Shown here piece by piece: positions 8,011 to 17,309 of a DNA stretch of 64,000 nucleotides. Position numbers and translations under genes: made by a program. The notes beneath the pieces are model-generated. The model did no database searches. It was not told the DNA's origin and saw nothing but the letters and a program-made list of their open reading frames with translations. The first letter of the stretch is position 1. Each line of letters opens with the position of its first letter. Origin of the DNA: Aldersonia kunmingensis (lineage in GTDB: Bacteria > Actinomycetota > Actinomycetes > Mycobacteriales > Mycobacteriaceae); contig NZ_LRRB01000081.1 in the NCBI RefSeq assembly GCF_001646865.1, positions 21,008-85,007 on the forward strand, written 5' to 3'.

Positions 8011-9204
8011 TCAGGCGACGCCGTCCGCACGCGCGGCATCGGCAACCGCCGCGGCAACGGCCGGGGCGACGCGCGGGTCGAGTGGGCTCGGCACGATCTT
8101 CTCGGGGCCGAGCTCGTCGGCGACCACGGACAGGATCGCATTCGCGGCAGCGATCTTCATGTTCTCGGTGATCCGGCGCGCACCCGCGTCGAGGGCACCC
8201 TTGAAGACGCCCGGGAACGCGAGAACGTTGTTGATCTGGTTCGGAAAGTCGCTGCGGCCGGTCGCGACGATCGCCGCGTGCTTCTTGGCGTCCTCCGGCA
8301 GGATCTCCGGGTCCGGGTTCGATAGCGCGAACACGATCGAGTTCGGGGCCATCGAGGCGATGAGCTCCTCGGGGATCTTGCCCGCGGAAACGCCGAGGAA
8401 CACGTCCGCACCGTTCAGGGCTTCGGCGGCACCGCCGGTGACATTGCGCGGGTTGGTCCGCGAAGCCAGGTCGACCTTGACCGCGTTGAGGTCACCGCGG
8501 TCCTTGGACACGACGCCCTTCGAGTCGAGCACGACCACGTCGCTGATGCCCGCGGCGAGCAGGATGTTGGCGCACGCGACACCGGCCGCGCCGGCGCCGG
8601 AGATAACGACCTTCAGCGGCTCAATCTCACGGTCGAGCACGCGGGCGGCGCCGTTGAGCGCGGCGAGGACCACGATCGCGGTGCCGTGCTGGTCGTCGTG
8701 CATGACCGGGCAGTCCAGCGCCTCGATCACGCGCTGCTCGATCTCGAAGCAACGGGGCGCCGAGATGTCCTCGAGGTTTACTGCACCGAAGCTCGGGCGC
8801 AGACGAATCAGCGTCTCGACGATCTCGTCGACGTCCTTCGTGTCGAGGACGATCGGAATCGAGTTCAGTCCGGCGAACTTCTTGAAGAGCGCCGACTTGC
8901 CCTCCATCACCGGCAGCGACGCACGCGGGCCGATATCGCCGAGGCCGAGCACGGCCGAACCGTCACTGACCACGACCACGAGACGGTCCGTCCACGTGTA
9001 CCGCTTGGCCAGGGTCGCATCAGTCGCGATTGCACGGCTGACCTGCGCGACACCCGGGGTGTAGGCGATGGACAAGTCGCGCTGCGTATCGAGCGGAGCG
9101 GTCAGCTCCACCGAAAGCTTGCCGCCGATGTGGCCATCGAAGATGTCCTCATCGGTGATCGCGGAGACGGTCTGTGTTTCGTTCAACGCTTCGGTCACAC
9201 GCAT
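8011..9204 (-). CDS. NAD(P)-dependent malic enzyme
   Basis: A 397-residue malic enzyme of the short bacterial type, converting malate to pyruvate and CO2 with NAD(P)H formation. Family features are LSIAYTPGVAQV near residue 45 (containing the catalytic Tyr region), the DRLVVVVSDGSAVLGLGDIGP segment, MHDDQHGTA with metal-binding residues, the dinucleotide fold VVISGAGAAG near 200, and SNPDPEILPEDA. No phosphotransacetylase domain is fused. It is transcribed toward the transporter operon and ends at the shared terminator. NAD versus NADP use cannot be decided. Confidence 0.92.
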   Translation of the reverse strand: MRVTEALNETQTVSAITDEDIFDGHIGGKLSVELTAPLDTQRDLSIAYTPGVAQVSRAIATDATLAKRYTWTDRLVVVVSDGSAVLGLGDIGPRASLPVMEGKSALFKKFAGLNSIPIVLDTKDVDEIVETLIRLRPSFGAVNLEDISAPRCFEIEQRVIEALDCPVMHDDQHGTAIVVLAALNGAARVLDREIEPLKVVISGAGAAGVACANILLAAGISDVVVLDSKGVVSKDRGDLNAVKVDLASRTNPRNVTGGAAEALNGADVFLGVSAGKIPEELIASMAPNSIVFALSNPDPEILPEDAKKHAAIVATGRSDFPNQINNVLAFPGVFKGALDAGARRITENMKIAAANAILSVVADELGPEKIVPSPLDPRVAPAVAAAVADAARADGVA

Positions 9205-9312
9205 AGGGTTCCACTTCCCGTTTCATCCGGATATACCCGGGTCCGACATCACTACGGCCGCGCTGCCACGGTGAGCATTCCCGCACACCATTCGCACTGC
9301 TTGGGGCGGTTT

Positions 9313-9582
9313 TCAGCCCCACCACTGTGTCCAAAACAACAGCCCTACTGTTACCAAAACGACCAGGCAACCGGCATATCCCGCAAAGCCACGGCGGCGA
9401 TCGGCATAGATCTGCGCCGCAACAGCCACAATCGCGGCGACCACATGCCCGCCGATCGACACCCCACCGGGCCCCGCGAGACCGTGTTCGTCGCCGAGTA
9501 TCGCGCTCCCGATAACCACCACTGTCAGTACCACCAGGCCACCGGCAAGCAGGCCTGTGAACGCCCGCACGAATCGCAGCAT
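9313..9582 (-). CDS. Small membrane protein
   Basis: An 89-residue protein starting at ATG 9580-9582, four bases after the stop of the PHP-phosphoesterase gene, so they are probably co-transcribed. It has three hydrophobic helices (FVRAFTGLLAGGLVVLTVVVIG, ISIGG-HVVAAIVAVAAQIYA and AGCLVVLVTVGLLFW) with short polar loops. A longer in-frame start (9648) would overlap the upstream gene. It resembles unnamed actinobacterial membrane proteins; no function is suggested. Confidence 0.65.
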   Translation of the reverse strand: MLRFVRAFTGLLAGGLVVLTVVVIGSAILGDEHGLAGPGGVSIGGHVVAAIVAVAAQIYADRRRGFAGYAGCLVVLVTVGLLFWTQWWG

Positions 9583-9586
9583 GTGA

Positions 9587-10480
9587 TCAGCGCTCGCCGC
9601 GGGCGTCGGACCGGCCGTGCAGCACCGCTGCGCCACTCGCACGTGCAACGAGCGCGTCGAAAGCGTCCAGATCGGTCGTGCACGCGCCGAGCGCCTGTTC
9701 CTTGTGATCGCCGTGGTAATCCGACGAACCGGTGACGATCAGGCCGAGCCTGCGAGCCAGCCCATTCAGCAGCACCCGCTCGTCCTCGGGGTGGTCGGGA
9801 TGGTCGACTTCGAGACCGCCCAGACCGCGCTCGGCGAGCTCCTCGATGTGGTCGATCGCCAGCAACCGACCACGCATCCGCGCCCGTGCGTGGGCGATCA
9901 CGCTGACGCCACCCGCCGCCGCGATCATTGCGACCGCTTCGTCGATCGGGGCGTCCTGCTTGTTGACGAAGTACTTGCTCTTGCGTGAGAGCAGCTCCTC
10001 GAACGCCTCGGAGACCGAATCGACAACGCCGGCCTCGACCAGCGCCGCCGCCAGGTGCGGTCGGCCCGCCGAGGTGCCCACCCGTGCGAGCACCTCTTCC
10101 GGATCGATCGGGTAGTCGGCGGCGATATTGATGGCCATCGCCCGCAACCGGGAGACCCGTTCCTCGCGCTGCCGAATGCGCTCGGCGGCGAAGGTGGAAT
10201 CGGCGGGGTCGAACAGATAGGCCAGCAGATGCACCGGTACCGGGTCGCCGTCTTCGCCGCGACCCTCGCACGACATCTCCATCCCCCGGACCAAACGGAA
10301 GCTGGTGGGGGCGTCGTCGAGGGCGGCTTGGGCCTCGGCCCAGCCCGCAGTGGTGTCGTGGTCGGTTATGGCGACGACGTCGAGCCCGGAAGACACCGCT
10401 TTGGCGACCAGTTCCGCCGGAGTGTCCGTCCCGTCCGAAGCGTCCGAATGGGTGTGGAGATCGATGCGCACGACCTCCAT
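9587..10480 (-). CDS. PHP-domain metal-dependent phosphoesterase
   Basis: A 297-residue protein with the PHP-family metal ligands in order: DLHTHSDASDG at 6-16, ITDHDT near 36, a conserved Glu in RGMEMSCE, HARARM and SSDYHG near the C-terminus. It belongs to the YciV/RnaAM-like group acting on 3',5'-bisphosphate nucleotides or short oligonucleotide ends (known for family members, not proved here). I chose the ATG at 10480, immediately upstream of the catalytic domain; longer starts would overlap the divergent corA. It is divergent from corA. Confidence 0.87.
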   Translation of the reverse strand: MEVVRIDLHTHSDASDGTDTPAELVAKAVSSGLDVVAITDHDTTAGWAEAQAALDDAPTSFRLVRGMEMSCEGRGEDGDPVPVHLLAYLFDPADSTFAAERIRQREERVSRLRAMAINIAADYPIDPEEVLARVGTSAGRPHLAAALVEAGVVDSVSEAFEELLSRKSKYFVNKQDAPIDEAVAMIAAAGGVSVIAHARARMRGRLLAIDHIEELAERGLGGLEVDHPDHPEDERVLLNGLARRLGLIVTGSSDYHGDHKEQALGACTTDLDAFDALVARASGAAVLHGRSDARGER

Positions 10481-10533
10481 CCTGTCAGTCTTTCGACACC
10501 GATTGCCCTGCGTGCCGGGCGTACGATGCGCTC

Positions 10534-11610
10534 GTGCCGTCGATTCCCGCACTTCCATCGATCCGCGGACAGGCTCGCGTAGCGGGCGCGCCGCCGCGTA
10601 TCCGCGTGCCCGCGTCCGAGGCAATCGTCGACTGCGCGGTGTATCGCGGTGGGCACCGCCTGCGCGGGAAGTTCAGTCATTCCGCAGCGCTCGAGGAAGT
10701 GCGCGAACAAGGCACCGGATTCGCCTGGGTCGGCCTGCATGAGCCGGACGAGGGCCAGATGGCGGCGATCGCGGAAACCTACGGCCTGCACGAACTCGCC
10801 GTCGAGGACGCGGTGCACGCCCATCAGCGGCCCAAACTCGAGCGCTACGACGACCTGCTATTCGTCGTGCTGCGCACAGTGAAGTACGTCGAGCACGACT
10901 TGCGCATCCCCAGCGAGATCGTCGAAACCGGCGAAATCATGATCTTCATGGGTCCCGATTTTGTGGTGACCGTCCGCCACGGCGACCACACCCACCTCAG
11001 CGGGGTCCGCAAGGACCTCGAGGCCAATCCCGAGCAGCTCGAATTCGGCCCGTCGGCGGTGCTGCACGCTATCGCCGACCACGTCGTGGACTCGTATCTC
11101 GGCGCCGCGAACGCCCTCGAGCAGGACGTCGACGAGATGGAGGAAGCGGTTTTCAGTCCCGGCGGCGACGTCCCTATCGACGGGCTCTACCAGCTCAAGC
11201 GCGAGATCGTGGAGCTGCGGCGGTCGGTGAAACCGCTCGCGACGCCGCTCCAATCGCTCTCCCGCGGTGCCGCAGGGTCGATTCCCAAGGAAGTGCGCCG
11301 CTACCTGCGCGACGTCAGCGACCACCACGCCACCGTGTCCGAACGCATCACCGAATTCGACGAGACGATCAGCGCGCTGGTCGATACCGCGAGTGCGAAG
11401 ATCGCGATACGGCAGAGCACCGATATGCGCAAGATCTCGGCGTGGGTCGCGATCGCCGCGGTGCCGACCATGATCGCGGGCATCTACGGGATGAACTTCG
11501 ACAATATGCCCGAACTGCACTGGACCTACGGCTACCCACTCGTGGTCGGGTTCGTGGCGCTCGTGTGCGGTGGCCTGTTCTTCACCTTCCGCCGCAATCA
11601 CTGGCTGTAG
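10534..11610 (+). CDS. corA: Magnesium/cobalt channel CorA
   Basis: A 358-residue CorA protein: a long cytoplasmic domain with alpha-helical willow region, then two C-terminal transmembrane helices with the selectivity motif YGMNF between them (about residue 325) and a basic C-terminal end. Length matches the mycobacterial homologue (about 366). It starts at GTG 10534. It mediates Mg2+ (or Co2+) uptake across the inner membrane. An MgtE-like gene lies 2.3 kb downstream, as in the M. tuberculosis order. Confidence 0.95.
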   Translation: MPSIPALPSIRGQARVAGAPPRIRVPASEAIVDCAVYRGGHRLRGKFSHSAALEEVREQGTGFAWVGLHEPDEGQMAAIAETYGLHELAVEDAVHAHQRPKLERYDDLLFVVLRTVKYVEHDLRIPSEIVETGEIMIFMGPDFVVTVRHGDHTHLSGVRKDLEANPEQLEFGPSAVLHAIADHVVDSYLGAANALEQDVDEMEEAVFSPGGDVPIDGLYQLKREIVELRRSVKPLATPLQSLSRGAAGSIPKEVRRYLRDVSDHHATVSERITEFDETISALVDTASAKIAIRQSTDMRKISAWVAIAAVPTMIAGIYGMNFDNMPELHWTYGYPLVVGFVALVCGGLFFTFRRNHWL

Positions 11611-11632
11611 CCGTCCCGCGCGCGCTGCTTCA

Positions 11633-11692
11633 CGGGTGCAGATTGTGTTCCCGAGTGCGAAATTTCGGCCCCGGAAACAAGTTTTGCACCCG
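11633..11692. repeat. Intergenic palindromic repeat, copy A
   Basis: Outer arms CGGGTGCA (11633-11640) and TGCACCCG (11685-11692) flank an imperfectly paired interior containing GTGCGAAATTTCGGCCCC and a GGAAACAAG segment. The interior and right arm match copy B near 41.7 kb almost base for base. It lies between the convergent corA and SUFU-domain genes and may also serve as a terminator. Confidence 0.6.
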
Positions 11693-11717
11693 GTTAGGTG
11701 CGGACGGACCTGACCAC

Positions 11718-12302
11718 CTAGAGGGTGGCGGCGGACCGACCCGGATCGCGCGGGTCGATCCCGGCCTCGCGCCAGGCTTCGCGCAGTGCCTCCGCGCCCT
11801 TCAGCCGGATCCAGGCGGCCTCGGTGCCGGTGATCGGTGCGCCCTCGAAGAACTGGACCGGATCGGCGGGGGGATCGAGCGGCAGATCCGACACCTCCGA
11901 GGCACCGAGGAGGATCGCCGTGAACGGCGAACCGTGCCAGAGCGGTTCGCCCAGGTCCATCAGTCGGTCCACGCCGAGCACGACACCCTCCACCGCCGGC
12001 GCCGCGGCGAGCACCGCCAGGCTGCGGTGGATCCCCGACGCGGTACCGGCACCACCACGCAGGCGCACCAACACCTCGGCGCGCGGCCCGCGCACCGGGT
12101 CGGCGACAAGGTCGTTGGGGTCGGTCATCGGGTATCGGGAGCAGCCGAGCGTCGCGTAGGTCACCAGATCGTCGGTGTCCGGGCCGAAGCGCAGGACCTG
12201 CAGCGGTTCGAGCCCAACGAAGGTCACCGACGCCGCCGATGGGTTGTCATCGCCAAGCGCCGCGCACAGGTGCGCGCGCACGGAACTCACCACATCGGAC
12301 AC
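11718..12302 (-). CDS. Suppressor-of-fused (SUFU) domain protein
   Basis: A 194-residue soluble protein made up almost wholly of a bacterial SUFU domain: VLRFGPDTDDLVTYATLGCSRYPM (about 36-59), the ELLVRLRGG-like strand, and the C-terminal KGAEALREAWREAGIDPRDPGR. Bacterial SUFU proteins are often linked to toxin immunity or have no known role; here no toxin gene is adjacent, so a housekeeping role is more likely. It is convergent with corA. Confidence 0.75.
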   Translation of the reverse strand: MSDVVSSVRAHLCAALGDDNPSAASVTFVGLEPLQVLRFGPDTDDLVTYATLGCSRYPMTDPNDLVADPVRGPRAEVLVRLRGGAGTASGIHRSLAVLAAAPAVEGVVLGVDRLMDLGEPLWHGSPFTAILLGASEVSDLPLDPPADPVQFFEGAPITGTEAAWIRLKGAEALREAWREAGIDPRDPGRSAATL

Positions 12303-12390
12303 GCCTTCATTGTTTCACTGTGGCGCCCAGCGCCCGCACCGCCCGCCGCGCACCGGTCGGTCACCTTGCGCGCGAGCCGGTTTCGCGGTG

Positions 12391-12879
12391 TCAGATGGCG
12401 AGGCGGGCGAGTAGGTCGCGGGCGTGCTCGGCGGACTTCGGGTCGCACAACACGTCGTAGCGCCCGGCGACGAGTTGCATCGTCGAGGCGAAATCGCGCT
12501 GACCCCGGGTGGCCGCGTAGGGAATCGAGGTGGAGATCACTCCGAACACGATGCCGCCGACGATGCCGACGATCAGCGGCCCGAGCAGCCCGCCCGTGAA
12601 GATGCCGAGCAGCAAACCAAGGAAGACACCGAGCCACGCACCCGAAACCACGCCGCCACCAACGACTTTCGACCACGACAGTCGGCCGAGCACCCGCTCC
12701 ACCTGCATGAGGTCCACGCCGACGATCGTCACGTCCTCGACCGCGAACTGCTCGTCAGCCAGGAAGTCCACGGCGCGTTGCGCTTCGGCGTACGTGGGAT
12801 ACGAACCGACCGGCCATCCCGACGGGGGCGTCGGCAAACCTCGACTCGCACGGTTCCCTGGTCCGAGTGGATTCGTCAT
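12391..12879 (-). CDS. General-stress-protein-like membrane protein
   Basis: A 162-residue protein. Residues 22-65 (GSYPTYAEAQRAVDFLADEQFAVEDVTIVG) form the N-terminal domain seen in general stress protein 17M-like proteins, followed by a glycine-rich hydrophobic hairpin (VVGGGVVSGAWLGVFLGLLLGIFTGGLLGPLIVGIVGGIVFG) with two transmembrane helices, and a soluble tail. It corresponds in position and layout to M. tuberculosis Rv1234. Function is unknown. Confidence 0.8.
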   Translation of the reverse strand: MTNPLGPGNRASRGLPTPPSGWPVGSYPTYAEAQRAVDFLADEQFAVEDVTIVGVDLMQVERVLGRLSWSKVVGGGVVSGAWLGVFLGLLLGIFTGGLLGPLIVGIVGGIVFGVISTSIPYAATRGQRDFASTMQLVAGRYDVLCDPKSAEHARDLLARLAI

Positions 12880-12925
12880 CCCCCCATTGTGCCCCGATCA
12901 GGCTCGAATCGGTCTGTGGCGCCTG

Positions 12926-13870
12926 CTACGCGGGCGGGGTGAACGTTTCGGTCCGCGAAAGCCCGGCAGCTCGGCCCTTTGCCGCGATGACCAGCGCCAT
13001 CTTGCGGCTCGCCTCGTCGATCATCTCGTCGCCGAGCATCGCCGCGCCACGCGCGCCACCTGCCGCGGAGGTGTGGTACTCGTACGCGTCGAGGATCAAT
13101 TCCGCGTGGTCGTAATCGGACTGGCGCGGGCTGAAGATCTCGTTCGCCGCGTTGATCTGGTCGGGGTGCAGCACCCATTTGCCGTCGAATCCGAGTGCCG
13201 CGGTGCGACCGGCCGCCCGGCGGAACGCGTCCACGTCGCGGATCTGCAGGTACGGACCGTCGATGGCCTGCAGGCCGTGCGCCCGCGCGGCGAGCAGGAT
13301 CGTCATCAGGATGTGGTGGTACGCATCGCCCGTGTCGTAGCCCTCGGGCTGTTCACCGACCACGAGGGTCCGCATGTTGATGCTGGCCATGAAATCGGCA
13401 GGACCGAATACGAGCGTCTGCACACGCGGGCTGGCGGTGGCGATCGCGTCGATATTGCGCAGACCGATGGCGTTCTCGATCTGCGGCTCGATGCCGATCC
13501 GCCCCACCTCGAGGCCGTCTGCCTTCTCCAGCTGAGTGAGCAGCAGGTCAAGTGCGACAACCTGCGCCGCGTCGGTGACCTTGGGCAGCAGGATCGCGTC
13601 GATATTCGCTCCGGCGCCCTGCACCACGGCGATCACATCGGCGTAGGTCCACTCCGTGGTCCAGTCGTTGACCCGCACCACCCGGATCTGGCTGCCCCAC
13701 CCGGAGGAGTTCAGTCCAGCGACGATATTGGCGCGCGCTTCGGCCTTCGCCAGCGGCGCCACTGCGTCCTCGAGATCGAGAAATACCGCGTCGGCGGGCA
13801 GCCCTTTGGCCTTCTCGATCATCTTCGTGCTGCTCCCGGGCACGGCGAGTACCGAACGTCGCGGCCGCAT
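12926..13870 (-). CDS. CitE-like CoA-ester lyase (HpcH/HpaI family)
   Basis: A 314-residue TIM-barrel protein of the citrate-lyase-beta/malyl-CoA-lyase group. Motifs are RRSVLAVPGSS at the start, FLDLEDAV (about 30-37; metal and substrate contacts), IRVVRVND with the conserved Arg, LLPKV, and IGIEPQIENAIG carrying the metal-binding Glu. It would cleave or form a beta-hydroxyacyl-CoA such as malyl- or citramalyl-CoA. Precise substrate is not determined. It is divergent from the MgtE-like gene. Confidence 0.85.
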   Translation of the reverse strand: MRPRRSVLAVPGSSTKMIEKAKGLPADAVFLDLEDAVAPLAKAEARANIVAGLNSSGWGSQIRVVRVNDWTTEWTYADVIAVVQGAGANIDAILLPKVTDAAQVVALDLLLTQLEKADGLEVGRIGIEPQIENAIGLRNIDAIATASPRVQTLVFGPADFMASINMRTLVVGEQPEGYDTGDAYHHILMTILLAARAHGLQAIDGPYLQIRDVDAFRRAAGRTAALGFDGKWVLHPDQINAANEIFSPRQSDYDHAELILDAYEYHTSAAGGARGAAMLGDEMIDEASRKMALVIAAKGRAAGLSRTETFTPPA

Positions 13871-13923
13871 GACACTCCCTCCAGATAGGTCCGAACCAGC
13901 ACCGAAGCTTTAGCCTTGCAAGC

Positions 13924-15195
13924 ATGGCAGCGACAAAGGTGTTCGCCGCCAGGCTGGCCGGCCTGGTGGTGCTTGGCCCAGACGGGGAGTCTATCGGCCG
14001 AGTACGCGATGTCGTCATAGCCATCCGCATCAATCGAATGCAGCCACGAGTTCTCGGTCTTGTGGTCGAATTGCCCACGCGGAAAAGGATTTTCGTCCCG
14101 ATGCTGCGGGTGACCGCAATCGAGCCCGGGTCGATCACGCTCAACACCGGCAACGTGAGTTTGCGGCGTTTCGCGCGCAGGCCCAGCGAGATCCTCGTAC
14201 TCGCACAGGTTCTCGACTCCCATGTGCGGGTCGATGATCCAGAACTCGAGCAGCTCGCGGGAATCGACGTTGTGGTGGTCGATCTCGGCATCGAGCAGCT
14301 GCGCACCCGGGACTGGGTCGTGTCGCGGGTCGCGATCCGCCAGCACCAGCGCCGTCTCGCACGCCGCTCGGCCGTGCACGTGGTCGATTGGCAGCACGTG
14401 CAGGGGCTCACCCATCAGGACCTGTCGCTTCCCGGCCAGGGCGTTGACCAGTTGCTGCAGCAGTTCGAAGGACTGCGGCCTGCCGACGTCGCCAACGCGC
14501 TGCGGGAGCTGCCGGAAAAGCGGCGCATCGAGGTCGCGCTGGCCCTCGACGACGAACGCCTCGCCGATGTCGTGCAGGAATTGCCGGACGACGACCAGGT
14601 CGAGCTGCTCGGCAAGCTCGAGGCCGACCGGGCCGCGGACGTGCTCGAGGCGATGGATCCCGACGACGCGGCCGACCTTCTCGGCGAGTTGCCCGCGAAC
14701 GAGGCCGAATCGCTGCTGCGCCTGATGGACCCGCAGGAGTCCGAGCCGGTGCGCCGCCTGCTCGAGCACTCCCCCAATACGGCCGGCGGCATGATGACGC
14801 CGGAACCGGTCATCCTCACGCCCGCGACCACCATCGCTGAGGCACTCGCCCGCGTCCGCGATCCGGACCTCACGCCGGCGGTCGCGTCACTGGTGTTCGT
14901 GGTGCGGCCGCCGACCGCAACCCCGACCGGCACCTACCTCGGCTGTGTGCACCTGCAGCAGTTGTTGCGTGAGCCGCCGGCATCGCTGGTCGGCGGCATC
15001 CTCGATAGCGATTTGCCCAAACTCCAACCGGACGACAGCCTCGCCGGGGTGACCCGTTACTTCGCGACCTACAACCTCGTGTGCGGGCCCGTCGTCGACG
15101 AGGAAAACCACCTGCTCGGCGCGGTCACCGTCGACGACGTGCTCGACCACCTGCTCCCCGAGGACTGGCGCGAACAGGAGGCCGTCGATGAGTGA
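13924..15195 (+). CDS. MgtE N-terminal/CBS-domain protein without membrane part
   Basis: A 423-residue cytoplasmic protein. It begins with a PRC-barrel-like domain (about 1-95), continues with an MgtE N-terminal superhelical domain (about 160-265, with repeated LPDDDQVELLGKLEADRAADVLEAM-type helices), and ends with a CBS pair (about 285-415). The transmembrane channel domain of true MgtE is absent, so it cannot conduct Mg2+ itself. It matches the layout of M. tuberculosis Rv1232c. Its stop overlaps the next gene by eight bases, and it may sense Mg2+ for that membrane protein or for CorA (inference). Confidence 0.88.
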   Translation: MAATKVFAARLAGLVVLGPDGESIGRVRDVVIAIRINRMQPRVLGLVVELPTRKRIFVPMLRVTAIEPGSITLNTGNVSLRRFARRPSEILVLAQVLDSHVRVDDPELEQLAGIDVVVVDLGIEQLRTRDWVVSRVAIRQHQRRLARRSAVHVVDWQHVQGLTHQDLSLPGQGVDQLLQQFEGLRPADVANALRELPEKRRIEVALALDDERLADVVQELPDDDQVELLGKLEADRAADVLEAMDPDDAADLLGELPANEAESLLRLMDPQESEPVRRLLEHSPNTAGGMMTPEPVILTPATTIAEALARVRDPDLTPAVASLVFVVRPPTATPTGTYLGCVHLQQLLREPPASLVGGILDSDLPKLQPDDSLAGVTRYFATYNLVCGPVVDEENHLLGAVTVDDVLDHLLPEDWREQEAVDE

Positions 15196-15739
15196 GAAGT
15201 CCGCTCAGATCGCTCGGCAGCGCCTCGACACGCCACGCGAGTCGCGGATCCGATTCCAGGTCGACGTCGAGGCGGTCGGCCGGATCGGCGAGACCGTCGC
15301 GCACTTCCTCGGCACCGGGCGCTACCTCGCGATTCAGACCACGATCGTCATCTTCTGGATTGCACTCAACCTGTTCGCCATCCGACTGCAGTGGGATCCG
15401 TACCCGTTCATCCTGCTCAACCTTGCGTTCTCCACCCAGGCCGCCTACGCCGCGCCGCTGATCCTGCTCGCCCAGAACCGGCAGGAGAACCGCGACCGCG
15501 TCTCCCTCGAGGAAGACCGGATCCGGGCGGCGCAGACGAAGGCCGATACCGAGTTCCTCGCACGCGAGCTCGCGGCGCTGCGGATTGCACTTGGCGAGGT
15601 CACCACGCGCGATTACCTGCGTCGCGAACTCGAGGATTTGCGCGAGGACCTTCGCGAAGACCTGCTCGGCGAGCTCGAGGACGAGGGCGATTCCGACTCG
15701 CCAAAGGCCAAATCGCGCTCCCCCCGCAAGCCGAGCTGA
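15188..15739 (+). CDS. DUF1003 membrane protein
   Basis: A 183-residue protein with the DUF1003 core: GTGRYLAIQTTIVIFWIALN (about 41-60) and YPFILLNLAFSTQAAYAAPLILLAQNRQ form two transmembrane helices, followed by a long charged, probably coiled-coil tail rich in REDLRED repeats. It corresponds to Rv1231c. Its ATG lies inside the MgtE-like gene, so both products are made together; a partnership is likely but untested. Confidence 0.88.
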   Translation: MSEKSAQIARQRLDTPRESRIRFQVDVEAVGRIGETVAHFLGTGRYLAIQTTIVIFWIALNLFAIRLQWDPYPFILLNLAFSTQAAYAAPLILLAQNRQENRDRVSLEEDRIRAAQTKADTEFLARELAALRIALGEVTTRDYLRRELEDLREDLREDLLGELEDEGDSDSPKAKSRSPRKPS

Positions 15740-15934
15740 GCTTCTACCAAACCGGTCCCGGAGGCCCTTACCAAACCGAGCCGGGAACCTCAATATCGTG
15801 TCCCGCGCGTCACCGCTATGTAATGTTGGACACGTTATTGAGGGTGGCCACCGCGTCAACGTCGAGACCAGCAGAAATGCGGCCCAGCTGAGACGGTGGT
15901 CACCGTACGGTCTAACGGGGTGGGTGTTGCCGTA

Positions 15935-17191
15935 ATGCGTTGGAGAGGTCCGATCACTGTCTCGGCGTTGATCGCCGCAGGTCTGGTTACGGCAAGCTCA
16001 TCGACCGGCTGGTCAGCTACCGAGACGGACCCACCACAACCCGATAAACCCGATGTCACCACGCTCGCCGCCGCGCAATCAGCAGTTGGGGGAACTGCTG
16101 CACCCGTGGGCAAGGTCGGGCTGCTGCCAGCGTCACCCAAGCAGGGACGCACCCTCCGCGCGTACACGCCAGAGCCCGAAACACCGTTTGCCGGCGCGTT
16201 GCCGCTCTACAACGTCGCCATTCCAACGGCGTTCGGCCCGCTCGGCATCCCGGAGATGGTGCTCGCGGCATACCGCAATGCCGAACTCGCCCTCGCGACG
16301 TCCGAGCCGGGCTGCGGCGTGAGCTGGAACCTGCTCGCGGGAATCGGCCGCATCGAGTCCGGACATGCCGGCGGCGGCCGCACCGACGCGGCGGGTACCA
16401 CGGTGACCCGGATCCTCGGCCCGGTCCTCGACGGCCGCTTGGCCGGAAACGCGATCATCCGCGACACCGATGCGGGCGCCTTCGACGGCGACAACGGCCA
16501 CGACCGTGCGGTCGGGCCGATGCAGTTCATCCCGAGCACCTGGCGAGCCTGGGCAACCGACGGAAACGCGGACGGCGTAGCGGATCCGAACAACATCTTC
16601 GACGCCACCGTGTCCGCGGCGAAGTACTTGTGCGCCGGCGGACTGAACCTGCGTGACGCGCAGCAGGAAGTGCGCGCGGTGCTGCGCTACAACAACTCGA
16701 TCTCCTACGCCGCCAATGTGCTGAGTTGGTCGGCGGCCTACCGCACCGGCGGCGCACCGACGCAGGTGATGCTCTCCCCGGATTTGGTCCCGCCCGGTGC
16801 CTCGCCGGTCGACGCCGCCTCGCTGCTGCAGGCCGACGCGACGACAACCACCACAACAACGACCACTACAACGACAACCACCACGACTACTACGACGACG
16901 ACCCCGCCGATGATCACCATTCCGGGGTTGCCACCGATTCCCTGCGGCATCTTCTGCCCACCGCCTCCTCCGCCTCCTCCGTCTCCGCCGGCTCCGGTCA
17001 ACCAGGGCGAGGTCGCCCCGCCGGCACCGGGCGCGACGGCGGAGTCCCCTGTTCCGCCGCCGCCCGCGACAACGACAACCACGCCGCCCCCGCCACCACC
17101 GCCCGGTCTGCCGCAGCTGCCGGCGCTGCAGTTCGGTGCCGGATTGCCGGGCGTGCAGCCGGTACTCCCGGGTGGTCCCGCGCCGCGGTAG
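15935..17191 (+). CDS. Secreted lytic transglycosylase with Thr/Pro-rich tail
   Basis: A 418-residue exported protein. A signal peptide follows MRWRGPITVSALIAAGLV. Residues about 95-280 form an SLT_2/MltB-like lytic murein transglycosylase domain: the catalytic Glu is in AGIGRIESGH, and GPMQFIPSTWRAWATDGNADG and YNNSISYA follow. A run of 21 threonines (303-323) leads into a proline-rich tail with Cys-Gly-Ile-Phe-Cys, probably spanning the wall. ATG 15935 was preferred over GTG 15896 because it begins directly before the signal peptide. The next gene is a paralogue. Confidence 0.85.
   Translation: MRWRGPITVSALIAAGLVTASSSTGWSATETDPPQPDKPDVTTLAAAQSAVGGTAAPVGKVGLLPASPKQGRTLRAYTPEPETPFAGALPLYNVAIPTAFGPLGIPEMVLAAYRNAELALATSEPGCGVSWNLLAGIGRIESGHAGGGRTDAAGTTVTRILGPVLDGRLAGNAIIRDTDAGAFDGDNGHDRAVGPMQFIPSTWRAWATDGNADGVADPNNIFDATVSAAKYLCAGGLNLRDAQQEVRAVLRYNNSISYAANVLSWSAAYRTGGAPTQVMLSPDLVPPGASPVDAASLLQADATTTTTTTTTTTTTTTTTTTTTPPMITIPGLPPIPCGIFCPPPPPPPPSPPAPVNQGEVAPPAPGATAESPVPPPPATTTTTPPPPPPPGLPQLPALQFGAGLPGVQPVLPGGPAPR
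16841..16903 (+). repeat. ACN trinucleotide tract encoding 21 threonines
   Basis: Sixty-three bases made only of ACN codons (ACG, ACA, ACC, ACT mixed) in the transglycosylase gene. The run is long, but its codons are mixed rather than a pure microsatellite, suggesting selection for Thr (possible O-mannosylation) rather than recent slippage. Confidence 0.85.
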
Positions 17192-17309
17192 CCGAGCCTT
17201 CCGGACCGGCAAAAATCGGTCACGAGGGGGTAACGGAAATATCTCGAATCATGTACCGTCGGTTCCGATCTGAAATCGGGACGTCCCCTCGGGGCGACGG
17301 GAGGTTTTG

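Noticed and set aside
16841..17110. Repetitive ACN and CCN tracts as a possible CRISPR or non-coding repeat
   Set aside because: They are in frame with the transglycosylase and encode Thr and Pro runs; no spacer-repeat periodicity.
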